Assembly (NCBI RefSeq): GCF_000153705.1
Contig: NZ_DS022272.1
Coordinates: 1,185,839-1,249,838, forward strand
Direction of reading: 5' to 3'
DNA: 64,000 bases
Source of the DNA: Fulvimarina pelagi HTCC2506
GTDB taxonomy: Bacteria; Pseudomonadota; Alphaproteobacteria; Rhizobiales; Rhizobiaceae
The first letter of the stretch is position 1. Each line of letters begins with the position of its first letter. The position numbers were made by a program, and so were the translations under genes. Positions 9,940-19,532 of this stretch are shown here, piece after piece. The notes beneath the pieces are model-generated. The model did not search any database. It was given only the letters and a program-made list of their open reading frames with translations, and was not told the DNA's origin.

Positions 9940-11304
9940 ATGGCATCGGACATTCTGATCGTCGACGACGAGGCCGATATTCGCGATCTGGTCGCGGGAA
10001 TCTTGGAAGACGAGGGTCATGAGACCCGTACGGCTGGAAACGCCGACCTTGCGCTTCAATCGATCGCCGATCGAGCGCCTCAGCTGATCTTTCTCGATAT
10101 CTGGCTGCAGGGAAGCCGGATTGACGGGCTTGACCTTCTGGACATGATCAAGACGCAGCATCCCGAAGTGCCCGTCGTCATGATCTCCGGCCACGGCAAT
10201 ATTGAAACCGCCGTCTCGGCGATTCGGCGTGGTGCATACGATTACATCGAAAAGCCGTTCAAGGCTGACCGCCTCGTTCTGGTCGCCGAGCGCGCCTTGG
10301 AGACCTCGAAGCTCAAACGTGAGGTCGTCGAGTTACGGCGCAAGTCCAGCGACTTCACCGAGCTGCTCGGCAAGTCACAGCCGATGAACCAGCTGAGAAC
10401 GGTGATCGACCGGGTGGCGCCGACTAACAGCCGGATCATGATTCTCGGCCCTTCCGGCTCCGGAAAGGAAATGGTTGCACGCGCCATCCATTCCGCATCC
10501 AATCGATCCGACGGCCCATTCATAGCGCTCAACGCGGCAGCGATCACACCGGAGCGGATGGAGATCGAACTCTTCGGCAACGAGACTCCCCCAGGCGTTG
10601 AACGCAAGATCGGCGCGCTGGAACAGGCCCATCGCGGCACACTCTATCTCGACGAAATCGCGGACATGCCGCGCGAAACCCAGAACAAGATTCTGCGCGT
10701 GCTGACTGAGCAATCATTCGAACGCGTCGACGGCACCAAGAAGGTTAAAGTCGATGTTCGAATCATCTCGTCCACCGCACAGAATCTGGAATCCTCCATC
10801 GCCGAGGGTTCATTCCGCGAAGACCTCTACCATCGGCTCGCCGTGGTCCCCATTAGCGTACCGCCGCTTTCTCAGCGCCGTCAGGACATCCCGCTGCTAA
10901 TCGAGGCCTTCATGAAACAGCTGAGCGAGCAGACCGGTATCAAGCCGAAACAGCTCAGCCCCGAAGCGCTGGCTGTGCTGCAATCCTCAGAATGGCCTGG
11001 CAACATTCGCCAGTTACGCAACAACATCGAGCGACTGATGATCTTATCGCGCGAAGGCGATGACGACGATACGATCTCGGCAGACATGCTGCCCTCGGAA
11101 GTCGGCGATATGCTGCCGCAGACGCCGAGCCAGTCGAACGGCCAGATCCTAGCGCTGCCGCTGCGCGATGCACGCGAGGTCTTCGAGAAGGAATACCTCG
11201 TCGCCCAGATCAGCCGCTTCGGCGGCAATATTTCGAGAACTGCGGAATTCGTCGGCATGGAACGCTCGGCGCTCCACCGAAAGCTGAAGTCGCTCGGGAT
11301 CTGA
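9940..11304 (+). CDS. ntrX: Response regulator NtrX
   Basis: NtrC-like response regulator paired with NtrY, 16 bp downstream of it. The 454 residues comprise a receiver (Asp53 as phospho-acceptor), an AAA+ domain with a Walker A variant GPSGSGKE, and a Fis-type HTH at the C terminus (GNISRTAEFVGMERSALHRK). The GAFTGA sigma-54 contact loop is missing: after ELFGNE the sequence runs straight to TPPGVERKIGALEQAHRG. Loss of this loop is known in several alphaproteobacterial NtrX/NtrC proteins and implies that it does not remodel sigma-54 holoenzyme but acts as an ordinary DNA-binding regulator. Confidence 0.95.
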   Translation: MASDILIVDDEADIRDLVAGILEDEGHETRTAGNADLALQSIADRAPQLIFLDIWLQGSRIDGLDLLDMIKTQHPEVPVVMISGHGNIETAVSAIRRGAYDYIEKPFKADRLVLVAERALETSKLKREVVELRRKSSDFTELLGKSQPMNQLRTVIDRVAPTNSRIMILGPSGSGKEMVARAIHSASNRSDGPFIALNAAAITPERMEIELFGNETPPGVERKIGALEQAHRGTLYLDEIADMPRETQNKILRVLTEQSFERVDGTKKVKVDVRIISSTAQNLESSIAEGSFREDLYHRLAVVPISVPPLSQRRQDIPLLIEAFMKQLSEQTGIKPKQLSPEALAVLQSSEWPGNIRQLRNNIERLMILSREGDDDDTISADMLPSEVGDMLPQTPSQSNGQILALPLRDAREVFEKEYLVAQISRFGGNISRTAEFVGMERSALHRKLKSLGI

Positions 11305-11407
11305 CATCCGAAATGGCGTCTGCTTCAGGACCGGCTTGGTGGCTTTGCGCTTGCCTCCGAGAGAGTATAGAGCGAGGCCGAAAATCAGGTCTTGAGGGCG
11401 TGCGTCA

Positions 11408-12784
11408 ATGCGTGTCGTAATCTGCGGGGCAGGCCAGGTTGGCTACGGTATTGCCGAGCGGCTCGCGTCGGAACGCAACGACGTCTCTGTCATCGACACC
11501 TCTCCTACGCTGGTTCAGGCGATCCGAGACAATCTGGATGCACGTGGTTTCGTAGGGCACGGCGCTCATCCGGACGTTCTGGCCGAAGCCGGCGCCGAGC
11601 AGGCGGACATGATCATCGCCGTGACGCTGCACGACGAGGTCAACATGGTGGCCTGTCAGGTCGCCCATTCCCTGTTCAACATTCCAACCAAGCTCGCCCG
11701 TATCCGCGCCCAGAGCTATCTCCAGTCCCATTGGCAGGATCTCTTCTCCACCGACAACATGCCGATCGACGTGATTATCTCGCCGGAGATCGAGGTCGGC
11801 GAGATGGTCCTGCGGCGCATCGCATTGCCGGGTGCGATGGATGCGGTGCGCTTCGCCGACAATTCGATTGCCATGATCGCGATCGAATGTCGTGAGGACT
11901 GCCCCGTCGTGAACACGCCGCTCGGCCAGCTGACGGATCTGTTCCCTGATCTCAACGCGACGGTGGTCGGCATCCTGCGCGGGAACGGCCTCTTCATTCC
12001 ATCTTCGGCCGATCAGATGGTCGCGGGTGACGTCGCCTATGCGGTCGTGGAGCGTGCGCAGGTGAAACGCACGCTTGGCCTCTTCGGCCACGTCGAACCT
12101 GAGGCGACGAGGATCGTCATCGTCGGTGGCGGCAATATCGGGCTCTATGTCGCGGGCGAGATGGAACGGCGCAACCTTCGGGCCAAGCTGCGGGTCATCG
12201 AGGCCAACCGCGATCGCGCGGTGACGATAGCCGATCAGTTGAAGCGCACCATCGTCCTGCACGGCTCAGGTCTCGACCAAAATCTCTTACGCGAAGCCGA
12301 TATCGAGGAAAGCGATCTCATCGTGTCGCTCACCAATGACGACAAGGTGAATGTGCTTGCCAGCGTCATGGGCAAGCGTCTCGGTTGCCACGGCAACTTG
12401 GCACTTCTCAACGACGCAGACTTCCAGGGCCTGACCCGACCGCTGGAGATCGACGCCTTCATCAACCCAAAATCGGTAACGATCTCCCGCGTTTTGCAGC
12501 ACGTGCGCCGCGGCCGAATTCGGGCGGTTCACTCGATCCAGAATGGTCTTGCTGAAGCGATCGAGGCAGAAGCGCTGGAGACTTCGCCAATCGTCGGCGT
12601 GCCGCTGAGAGAGCTTGATCTGCCAGAGAACCTGCGGATCGGTTCGATCTATCGGAACGGCACTTATGTAAAGCCGACTGGCTCCACCAAGATCCGAGCC
12701 AAGGACCGCGTTGTCATCTTCGCCAAGTCCGGCGCCGTCCGGCGGGTTGAGCAGATGTTCCGGGTCAGTCTCGAATTCTTCTGA
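11408..12784 (+). CDS. trkA: Trk potassium uptake regulator TrkA
   Basis: Peripheral NAD(H)-binding regulatory subunit of Trk/Ktr K+ uptake. The 458-residue protein is a tandem of two RCK modules. The first Rossmann motif is GAGQVGYGIAERL at about residue 6 and the second GGGNIGLYVAGEM at about 239; each is followed by a TrkA-C domain (about 140-220 and 370-455). The position between ntrX and hfq is conserved in Hyphomicrobiales. No TrkH/TrkG membrane subunit is encoded in this window, so its partner must lie elsewhere. Confidence 0.95.
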   Translation: MRVVICGAGQVGYGIAERLASERNDVSVIDTSPTLVQAIRDNLDARGFVGHGAHPDVLAEAGAEQADMIIAVTLHDEVNMVACQVAHSLFNIPTKLARIRAQSYLQSHWQDLFSTDNMPIDVIISPEIEVGEMVLRRIALPGAMDAVRFADNSIAMIAIECREDCPVVNTPLGQLTDLFPDLNATVVGILRGNGLFIPSSADQMVAGDVAYAVVERAQVKRTLGLFGHVEPEATRIVIVGGGNIGLYVAGEMERRNLRAKLRVIEANRDRAVTIADQLKRTIVLHGSGLDQNLLREADIEESDLIVSLTNDDKVNVLASVMGKRLGCHGNLALLNDADFQGLTRPLEIDAFINPKSVTISRVLQHVRRGRIRAVHSIQNGLAEAIEAEALETSPIVGVPLRELDLPENLRIGSIYRNGTYVKPTGSTKIRAKDRVVIFAKSGAVRRVEQMFRVSLEFF

Positions 12785-13028
12785 AGGTGCCGCTCAGGGA
12801 GCGGGCGACGGGCGCATATCAGACGTGGAGATAAAGCGTTCTTCGCGCGAAAGACCATGCGCGTTTGGCGCGTTTCCCGCGCCGGTCTTATTTGCGAACA
12901 GGATGTTCTCATGTACTCAAGGACAGTCCGCCTGCCGTTGATCAGCAGGCGACGGCATGCAAGCTTAGTCTCCGCCCGGGGCCATCAGGCCCTCAACTAA
13001 CGATAACAAAAGGATGGCGCAGGAAGTC

Positions 13029-13271
13029 ATGGCTGAACGCTCTCAGAATCTGCAGGATCTCTTTCTCAATACCGTTCGCAAGCAGAAGATTTCGCTGACC
13101 ATCTTTCTCGTGAACGGGGTCAAGCTGACGGGCGTCGTCACCTCCTTCGACAATTTTTGCGTCCTCTTGCGACGCGACGGCCATTCGCAACTCGTCTACA
13201 AGCACGCTATATCCACCATCATGCCGGCGCAGCCGGTGTCACTCTACGACGGCGACGATGGGAAGGCCTGA
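13029..13271 (+). CDS. hfq: RNA chaperone Hfq
   Basis: Sm-like hexameric RNA chaperone that pairs small RNAs with mRNAs. The predicted 80-residue protein has the Sm1 motif region ([20 protein letters not shown]) and the Sm2 motif [10 protein letters not shown], and the short C-terminal tail normal for alphaproteobacteria. An in-frame ATG lies 15 bp upstream at 13014, but [14 protein letters not shown] is the conserved start and AGGAAG at 13021 is its ribosome-binding site. It is followed immediately by hflX (stop TGA then TTG), the classic hfq-hflX arrangement. Confidence 0.96.
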   Translation: MAERSQNLQDLFLNTVRKQKISLTIFLVNGVKLTGVVTSFDNFCVLLRRDGHSQLVYKHAISTIMPAQPVSLYDGDDGKA

Positions 13272-14651
13272 TTGGCGGAATATAGCGGTATCGGTCCCAA
13301 GGGACCGATAGAACACAAGGCGGATCCGACGCGAAGCGCGGTCTATGTCCCGGTCTTCAAGGATACCGGCCCGAAAGAGCCCGGCTCCAACCTCGAAGTG
13401 CGACGCTCGCCCGACGCCAAGCTCGAAGAGGCATTGGGTCTCGCGGCGGCGATCCAGCTGGAGATCGTCGACAGCGGGATCATCACGCAGCGCGCGCCGC
13501 GGCCTGCCACGCTCATCGGCCAGGGCAAGGTCGAGGAGCTGAAGGGCGTCGTCGTGGCCGAGGAGATCGGTCTCGTGATCATCGATCATCCGCTGACGCC
13601 GGTGCAGCAGCGCAATCTCGAACGCGAGCTCAATGCCAAGGTCCTCGACCGAACGGCCTTGATCCTCGAAATTTTCGGCGAGCGTGCACGGACGAAGGAG
13701 GGTCGGCTCCAGGTCGAACTCGCCCATCTCAACTATCAACGCGGCCGTCTGGTGCGGTCGTGGACCCATCTGGAGCGCCAGCGCGGCGGTGCCGGCTTTC
13801 TCGGCGGCCCCGGCGAGACGCAGATCGAGGCCGACCGACGCCAGCTTCAATCGAAAATTAAGGCGCTCGAAGTCGAACTTGAAAAGGTGCGCAGCACGCG
13901 CCAGCTCCATCGCGCCAAGCGCCGCAAGCGGCCCCATCCAATCGTCGCGCTCGTCGGCTACACGAATGCCGGCAAGTCGACCCTTTTTAACCGGATGACC
14001 GGCGCCGACGTCTTCGCCCAGAACCTGCTCTTCGCGACCCTCGATCCGACCATGCGGCGCACGACGCTCGCCCACGGTACAGAGATTTTGTTCTCCGATA
14101 CCGTCGGCTTCATCTCCGAATTGCCGACCCATCTCGTCGCCGCCTTCCGCGCGACACTTGAAGAGGTGATCGAGGCCGACATCATCCTGCACATCCGCGA
14201 CGTGTCGGACCCGGACAGCCTGGCCCAGGCGGAGGACGTCAGGCAAATCTTGCGCGATCTGGAGATCGATGCGGACGATACCGACCATGTCGTCGAGGTC
14301 TGGAACAAGATCGACCGTGTCGATGGCTCGGAACGCGAGCGGATCGAGACATTGGCGGCGAACGAAGCCGAGAAGGAACGCCCGCATGTCGTCTCGGCCT
14401 GGACGGGCGAGGGGATCGAGGCTCTGCTCGCCGATATCGAACGCCGGATCGCCGGCAAGATCGCCGAACTCGCCGTCACGCTCGATCCGGACGGTCTGCG
14501 CTATCTCTCGTGGATCTACGAGAACGCCTCGGTGCTCGACCGAGAGGATCTGGAGGACGGTTCGATCCATCTGCAGATCAAGGTGACCGAACAGGGCGCC
14601 AGCGAACTGGTGCGTCTCAAGGCCGCCGGAGAGGGCATCCAGTTCGGGTGA
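13272..14651 (+). CDS. hflX: Ribosome-associated GTPase HflX
   Basis: GTPase that binds 50S subunits and can split stalled or stress-inactivated ribosomes. The 459-residue protein has the HflX N-terminal domain with the LIGQGKVEELK and ERARTKEGRLQVELA signatures, a helical linker containing RGGAGFLGGPGETQIE, and a G domain with GYTNAGKS at about 229, the DTVGF switch II and a WNKID G4 motif. Translation begins at a TTG that directly abuts the hfq stop, with GGAAGG 5 bp upstream, so it is probably coupled to hfq. The ORF ends about 70 bp before the bidirectional terminator. Confidence 0.95.
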   Translation: MAEYSGIGPKGPIEHKADPTRSAVYVPVFKDTGPKEPGSNLEVRRSPDAKLEEALGLAAAIQLEIVDSGIITQRAPRPATLIGQGKVEELKGVVVAEEIGLVIIDHPLTPVQQRNLERELNAKVLDRTALILEIFGERARTKEGRLQVELAHLNYQRGRLVRSWTHLERQRGGAGFLGGPGETQIEADRRQLQSKIKALEVELEKVRSTRQLHRAKRRKRPHPIVALVGYTNAGKSTLFNRMTGADVFAQNLLFATLDPTMRRTTLAHGTEILFSDTVGFISELPTHLVAAFRATLEEVIEADIILHIRDVSDPDSLAQAEDVRQILRDLEIDADDTDHVVEVWNKIDRVDGSERERIETLAANEAEKERPHVVSAWTGEGIEALLADIERRIAGKIAELAVTLDPDGLRYLSWIYENASVLDREDLEDGSIHLQIKVTEQGASELVRLKAAGEGIQFG

Positions 14652-14712
14652 TGGGCCGGTGCCGCGATGCGTGAGCACGGGGCTCCAGTCGGCTGCGCAT
14701 CATCCTTCAAAA

Positions 14713-14755
14713 GAAAAAGCGCCGGTCGCGTAGACGACCGGCACTTTTTCTTTTT
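14713..14755. terminator. Bidirectional intrinsic terminator between hflX and rhlE
   Basis: Perfect 8-bp stem GCCGGTCG / CGACCGGC (14721-14742) with a 6-nt loop, flanked by an A-rich tract on the left and a T-rich tract on the right. It therefore works as a Rho-independent terminator for hflX on the plus strand and for the helicase gene on the minus strand. Confidence 0.9.
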
Positions 14756-14771
14756 CGAAGCTTTCTGCCGG

Positions 14772-16298
14772 TCAGGTGCCGGTCGCGATCAGCATGAAGG
14801 CCGGTATGTCGTCGCCGAAGCCGACCATGGTATTGCTGTCATCCCGGGAGGAACGTCCGCGACCGCCACGTCCGCCCCGTTCGCCGGAGCGCGAGCGCGA
14901 TCCGTTATGGGCGCGCGAATTCGGCTTGCGGGCGTTGTCATTTTGCTGGATGGCGACGGCTTCCACGGTATCCTCGGTCTCGGTTTCGTCGTTCTGGGGC
15001 TTTGGATCATCCGCCTTCGCGGCGACGTCGTCCTGCTGCTGCTGGTCGTCCTTGTCTGCCCCGCCGCGCGAGCGGCCCTTGCGGTTGCGGCCACCGCGCC
15101 CCGATCCGCCACGTGAGCGAGACCGGCGATCGCCTTCGCCCTCGTCGCTTTCGGTCACCTCAACCTTTGACAGATCGCCGTCGAGCCACTCGATTTCAGT
15201 GCCGATCAGTTTCTTGATTGCGTCGAGATGCTTGGTTTCGGATTTCGTGACAAGCGTGAAGGCCTTGCCGGAGCGTCCCGCGCGACCGGTTCGACCGATG
15301 CGGTGGACGTAATCCTCGGCGTGGATCGGCACATCGAAATTGAAGACGTGGCTGACAGCCGGAATATCGAGGCCGCGCGCCGCGACATCGGAAGCGACGA
15401 GAAGCTGGAGCTTGTCCTCGCGGAAATTGTGCAGCATCGTCATGCGGGCCCGCTGGTCCATATCGCCATGCAGCGCACCGGCGGAGAATCCATGCTTTTC
15501 GAGACTGCGGAAGAGGGTCGAGACGTCGCGCTTTCGATTGCAGAAGATGATCGCATTTGTGACATCTTCGTTCGCGCGCAGGAGGTCGCGTAAGCGTGCG
15601 CGTTTGTCGTAGTCCTTCGCGCCGGATGCGACCAATCGCTGTTCCACGGTGAGAGCGGCCGAAGCAGGCTTGGCGACTTCGACCCGAACCGGATTCTGCA
15701 GGAACTGCTGCGTCAGCTTCGTGATTTCGGGCGGCATCGTCGCCGAGAAGAAAAGGGTCTGCCGGGTGAAGGGGAGAAGCTTGCAGATGCGCTCGATATC
15801 CGGGATGAAACCCATGTCGAGCATCCGGTCAGCCTCGTCGATTACTAGGATTTCGACGCCCGTCAAAAGCAGTTTGCCGCGCTCGAAATGATCGAGCAGG
15901 CGGCCGGGTGTCGCGATCAGCACATCGCAGCCGCGGTCCAGCTTCTTATCCTGCTCCTCGAAGGACATACCGCCGATGAGGAGCGCGACATTAAGTTTCT
16001 GTTCCTTGCCGTAGCGGGCGAAGCTCTCCTCGACTTGCGCCGCCAGTTCGCGCGTCGGTTCGATAATGAGCGTGCGAGGCATGCGTGCGCGGGCACGACC
16101 CTTTTCCAGCATCGTCAGCATGGGAAGCACGAAAGAAGCGGTCTTACCCGTACCGGTCTGCGCAATCCCAAGTACGTCCCGACGCTCAAGCGCGTGCGGA
16201 ATTGCTTCCGCCTGAATGGGCGTCGGCTGGGTGTAGCCGGTCGCTTCAACTGCGGCCAAGACTTTCGCGCTTAAGCCGAGTTCGGAAAAGGTGGTCAA
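14772..16298 (-). CDS. DEAD-box ATP-dependent RNA helicase (RhlE-like)
   Basis: RNA helicase of 508 residues. The core (about 1-375) has the Q motif (FSELGLSAKVLAAVEATGY...PTPIQ), Walker A AQTGTGKT, the VIDEADRML DEAD box, SAT, and the motif VI HRIGRTGRAGR. The remaining ~130 residues are a low-complexity tail rich in Arg, Gly, Ser, Asp and Gln, expected to bind RNA or drive RNP condensation. RhlE-type helicases act in ribosome assembly, cold adaptation and RNA turnover. It is monocistronic, with a 211-bp region separating it from the next gene upstream and a terminator downstream. Confidence 0.93.
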   Translation of the reverse strand: MTTFSELGLSAKVLAAVEATGYTQPTPIQAEAIPHALERRDVLGIAQTGTGKTASFVLPMLTMLEKGRARARMPRTLIIEPTRELAAQVEESFARYGKEQKLNVALLIGGMSFEEQDKKLDRGCDVLIATPGRLLDHFERGKLLLTGVEILVIDEADRMLDMGFIPDIERICKLLPFTRQTLFFSATMPPEITKLTQQFLQNPVRVEVAKPASAALTVEQRLVASGAKDYDKRARLRDLLRANEDVTNAIIFCNRKRDVSTLFRSLEKHGFSAGALHGDMDQRARMTMLHNFREDKLQLLVASDVAARGLDIPAVSHVFNFDVPIHAEDYVHRIGRTGRAGRSGKAFTLVTKSETKHLDAIKKLIGTEIEWLDGDLSKVEVTESDEGEGDRRSRSRGGSGRGGRNRKGRSRGGADKDDQQQQDDVAAKADDPKPQNDETETEDTVEAVAIQQNDNARKPNSRAHNGSRSRSGERGGRGGRGRSSRDDSNTMVGFGDDIPAFMLIATGT

Positions 16299-16509
16299 AT
16301 CGACAATACTCTCGATACGTCTGGAGATGCAGGGAACAGTAAGCTTTCAAGCGGCGCGATAGAGCGCCCCTTTCACCAAGTCAACTGCAGAGCCCACATA
16401 AAGGTTAGTTCTCGCAGTTTGTAGTCCCTGGAAGCAAGAAATCCACGACGGCATTTGTGTTCTGAGACTTCCGCCGTAGCATTTCTTCGCGATTTCCCTT
16501 ATTGCCTGA

Positions 16510-17139
16510 TCAATTGGTGGCGAAACCAAAATCGTAGGATCCGTCCGGCTGCACCCGTAATTCGTAGGTTTCGGCGATTTCTCCATCGAGCGGCACGATC
16601 TCGAAGAAGAGAGTGAGCGAGCCTTCCTGACCTTCGGCTGGCTCGTCGGCTGTGTATCCCACAACCGCGCCGCCAAGTGCCGCGACTTCGTCAACCTTGA
16701 TCGAGCGGGTGATCTGCGCGCCGGTTGGAGAAGGTGCGATCTGCTGAATGAAGAACTGGGATTTGGCTGGATCGGCCGGGTCGCGTGCCATTACAGCACG
16801 CCAGATGCCATTGCGGTCGCCCTCTCGCCAGGGCCCGACCACCTGAACGTCTTCGACCAGGGGCGAGAGCGTACCGACGACTTGGGCGACGCTATCGGAC
16901 CCAATGGTCTGAGACTGGGCTGCGGCAGGGGCCGCGTCCTCAGCCGCCTCCGGTGCGGCTGCGGGCTCATCGGACGGAATTGTAGCGTCGCTCGGTGCTG
17001 TCGCCTCAGGCGTCTGCGCAGGCGAGACCTGATCTGGCGCGACGTTCTCGGCCGGCGTTTCGTTGCCTTGCGCCAGAACCGGCACCGCGCAAATCATCAG
17101 GCTCGAAGCGAGGCAGAGTTTCGCAGAAAGGTGTCGCAT
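16510..17139 (-). CDS. Secreted protein of unknown function
   Basis: A 209-residue protein with a clear Sec signal peptide (about 1-23, cleavage after VLAQ or nearby) and a long Pro/Ala/Glu/Asp-rich linker (about 25-80) leading to a compact C-terminal domain of about 120 residues. The domain begins near VEDVQVVGPWREG and contains SQFFIQQIAPSPTGAQIT. I do not recognise a family with certainty; it recalls invasion-associated locus B-like periplasmic proteins only loosely. The start at 17139 has AAAGGA 5 bp upstream; an in-frame upstream start at 17208 would hide the signal peptide. It lies 93 bp downstream of the parE stop and may be co-transcribed with it or independent. Confidence 0.7.
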   Translation of the reverse strand: MRHLSAKLCLASSLMICAVPVLAQGNETPAENVAPDQVSPAQTPEATAPSDATIPSDEPAAAPEAAEDAAPAAAQSQTIGSDSVAQVVGTLSPLVEDVQVVGPWREGDRNGIWRAVMARDPADPAKSQFFIQQIAPSPTGAQITRSIKVDEVAALGGAVVGYTADEPAEGQEGSLTLFFEIVPLDGEIAETYELRVQPDGSYDFGFATN

Positions 17140-17232
17140 GGCTATCCTTTGTGGGAACACGTGTGTTCGATGTACCGATGCCTGATGTAATGCGTCATCG
17201 TGATTCATCGACCTCGGACGGCCAACGCGAAC

Positions 17233-19260
17233 TTAGATATCGAGATCGTCGACGAAGGCCGAGCGTTCCTGAATGAAGCGGAATCGCAGATCGGGCTTGT
17301 TGCCCATAAGCGCATCAACGGCACCGGAGGTTCCGGCCTCGGGAGCTTCGTCCATGACGACCTGAAGCAGCGTGCGCTTCTTCGGATCCATGGTCGTTTC
17401 CTTGAGCTGTCCGGGAAGCATCTCACCAAGGCCTTTGAAGCGCGAAACCTCCACCTTTCCCTTGCCTTTGAACTCCCTCTCAACAAGGCGTTCGCGATGC
17501 CGGTCGTCCCTCGCATAGGCGGTCTTGCCGCCCTGGGTGAGCTTGTAGAGCGGCGGTACGGCCAGATAGAGATGACCGCCGCGAATGAGCTCCGGCATCT
17601 CGCGATAGAAGAACGTGATGAGCAGCGAGGCGATGTGAGCGCCGTCGACATCAGCGTCCGTCATTACGATCACCCGCTCGTAGCGAAGATCGGCATCTCG
17701 ATATTTCGAACCGGTGCCGCAACCGAGCGCCTGAATGAGATCCGCAAGCTGCTGATTTGCGCCAAGCTTTTCGCGCCCGGCACTTGCCACGTTCAGAATT
17801 TTGCCGCGCAAGGGGAGGATCGCCTGCGTCTTCCGGTCGCGCGCCTGCTTGGCCGAACCGCCCGCCGAGTCGCCCTCGACGATGAAGAGTTCGGCTCCCG
17901 CGGCACCCGACTGGGAGCAGTCGGCGAGTTTGCCCGGAAGGCGCAGCTTGCGCGTCGCACTCTTACGGCTAACCTCCTTTTCCTGACGCCGCCGCAGCCG
18001 CTCGTCAGCACGGTCGAGCACCCAGTCTATCAGCCGTGCCGCATCCTGCGGCGAGGAGGCGAGCCAAATGTCGAAGGAGTCCCGGATCGACTGCTCGACG
18101 ATCCGTTGAGCTTCGGAGGTCGCCAGCCGATCCTTCGTTTGACCGACGAATTCCGGCTCGCGGATGAAGACCGAGAGCATGCCCGAAGCCGTCGACATCA
18201 CGTCGTCGCCAGTGATCACCGAAGCGCGTTTGTTGCCGGAGAGCTCAGCAAAAGCCTTGAGGCCGCGCAAAAGAACAGCGCGTAGCCCGTTCTCGTGGGT
18301 GCCGCCCTCAGGCGTCGGGATAGTATTGCAGTAGGAGCGGATCGAGCCGTCGTCTGGCGTCCAGGCGACTGCCCATTCGACGGCGCCGTGCCCAGACACT
18401 TTCTCTGTACGACCGGCGAAGATCTGCGAGGTGATCCGATCTTTGCCGATGGAATTGTCGAGGTAATCCTTGAGGCCGCCGGGGAAGTGGAACGTCTCGC
18501 GAGCAGGGATCGGGCTCTCTGTGCCAAGCAGTGCAGGGTCGCATTGCCAGCGGATCTCGACTCCACCGAAAAGATAGGCTTTGGACCGAGCCATGCGAAA
18601 GAGGCGGGTCGGCTCGAAACGTGCATGTTCGCCGAAAATCTGCGGGTCGGGCCGGAAGCGGACCCGAGTGCCACGACGATTTTGCGTTTCGCCGACGGTC
18701 TCAAGTTCGGTGACGGCCTTGCCGCGTGCATACTCCTGCCGGTAGAGCTTGCGGTTCCGCGCTACCTCGACCTCGAGCTTTTCCGATAGCGCGTTGACTA
18801 CGGAAACGCCGACGCCGTGCAGACCGCCGGAAGTCTCGTAGACCTTTGAATCGAATTTGCCGCCCGCATGCAGCGTCGTCAGGATAATCTCGAGGGCGGA
18901 CTTATCCTTGAAACGCGGATGCGGATCAATCGGAATGCCGCGGCCGTTGTCGCTGACCGTGCAGAAGCCGTCCGTATCAAGCGAAACTTCTATGAAATTG
19001 GCGTGTCCTGCAGTCGCTTCGTCCATCGAGTTGTCGATGACTTCGGCAAAAAGGTGATGTAGCGCCTTGGCGTCCGTGCCGCCGACATACATACCCGGAC
19101 GGCGCCGAACCGGTTCGAGACCTTCCAAGACCTCGATGTCGGCAGCGGTGTAGTCGCCGCCGAACGGACGCGGATCGGTCTCGGCTGCTTTGCGCGGCTT
19201 GGGCGTGCGCTGCGGCGGCATCTTACGAGCGGCATTACCCGAAAAAAGATCGTCGCTCAT
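17233..19260 (-). CDS. parE: DNA topoisomerase IV subunit B (ParE)
   Basis: ATPase subunit of topoisomerase IV, which decatenates daughter chromosomes with ParC. At 675 residues it is full length. The GHKL ATPase domain shows EVIDNSMDEA, DNGRGIPID and GGLHGVGVSVVNALS. The transducer follows, then the TOPRIM domain with EGDSAGGSAKQARDRKTQ, VMTDADVDGAHI and the C-terminal SRFKGLGEM. It is assigned to ParE rather than GyrB by its length, by the absence of the GyrB-type domain insertion and by the RDRKTQAILPLRGKILNV sequence. parC is not in this window. Confidence 0.95.
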   Translation of the reverse strand: MSDDLFSGNAARKMPPQRTPKPRKAAETDPRPFGGDYTAADIEVLEGLEPVRRRPGMYVGGTDAKALHHLFAEVIDNSMDEATAGHANFIEVSLDTDGFCTVSDNGRGIPIDPHPRFKDKSALEIILTTLHAGGKFDSKVYETSGGLHGVGVSVVNALSEKLEVEVARNRKLYRQEYARGKAVTELETVGETQNRRGTRVRFRPDPQIFGEHARFEPTRLFRMARSKAYLFGGVEIRWQCDPALLGTESPIPARETFHFPGGLKDYLDNSIGKDRITSQIFAGRTEKVSGHGAVEWAVAWTPDDGSIRSYCNTIPTPEGGTHENGLRAVLLRGLKAFAELSGNKRASVITGDDVMSTASGMLSVFIREPEFVGQTKDRLATSEAQRIVEQSIRDSFDIWLASSPQDAARLIDWVLDRADERLRRRQEKEVSRKSATRKLRLPGKLADCSQSGAAGAELFIVEGDSAGGSAKQARDRKTQAILPLRGKILNVASAGREKLGANQQLADLIQALGCGTGSKYRDADLRYERVIVMTDADVDGAHIASLLITFFYREMPELIRGGHLYLAVPPLYKLTQGGKTAYARDDRHRERLVEREFKGKGKVEVSRFKGLGEMLPGQLKETTMDPKKRTLLQVVMDEAPEAGTSGAVDALMGNKPDLRFRFIQERSAFVDDLDI

Positions 19261-19532
19261 TGAAACCTACCCACGCGCGGAAGGCCCTCCGCGTCCCGTT
19301 GCGGGGTAGCGCTAAGCATGAGACTCCTGTCGAGGCGGGCTGCAACCATGCCTCTCGGGTACACTTTCACGTATTGTTCTTCAAGCGCCGCAAGGCAACA
19401 GGCGACGGCAAACGCGCCGCATGAAACCGATTTCCACCGATTTCATGCAAGTCAAAGCCATGCTTTGGAAGTTCAGTAGAGATTGTCTGACGATTAACAG
19501 CCGGTCCCGCCTACCGTATGAAGCGTCGAATA

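Noticed and set aside
12930-12951. Hairpin CGCCTGC / GCAGGCG between trkA and hfq
   Set aside because: Only 7 bp and without a T-run; it may be part of the hfq leader but I cannot tell it from chance in this GC-rich sequence.
13239-14678. 479-residue open frame on the minus strand opposite hflX
   Set aside because: hflX is unambiguous on the plus strand; the long antisense frame follows from high-GC codon use and has no family features.
16510-17139. Invasion-associated locus B (IalB) assignment
   Set aside because: The exported layout is similar, but the characteristic IalB core is not recognisable, so the protein is left without a family.
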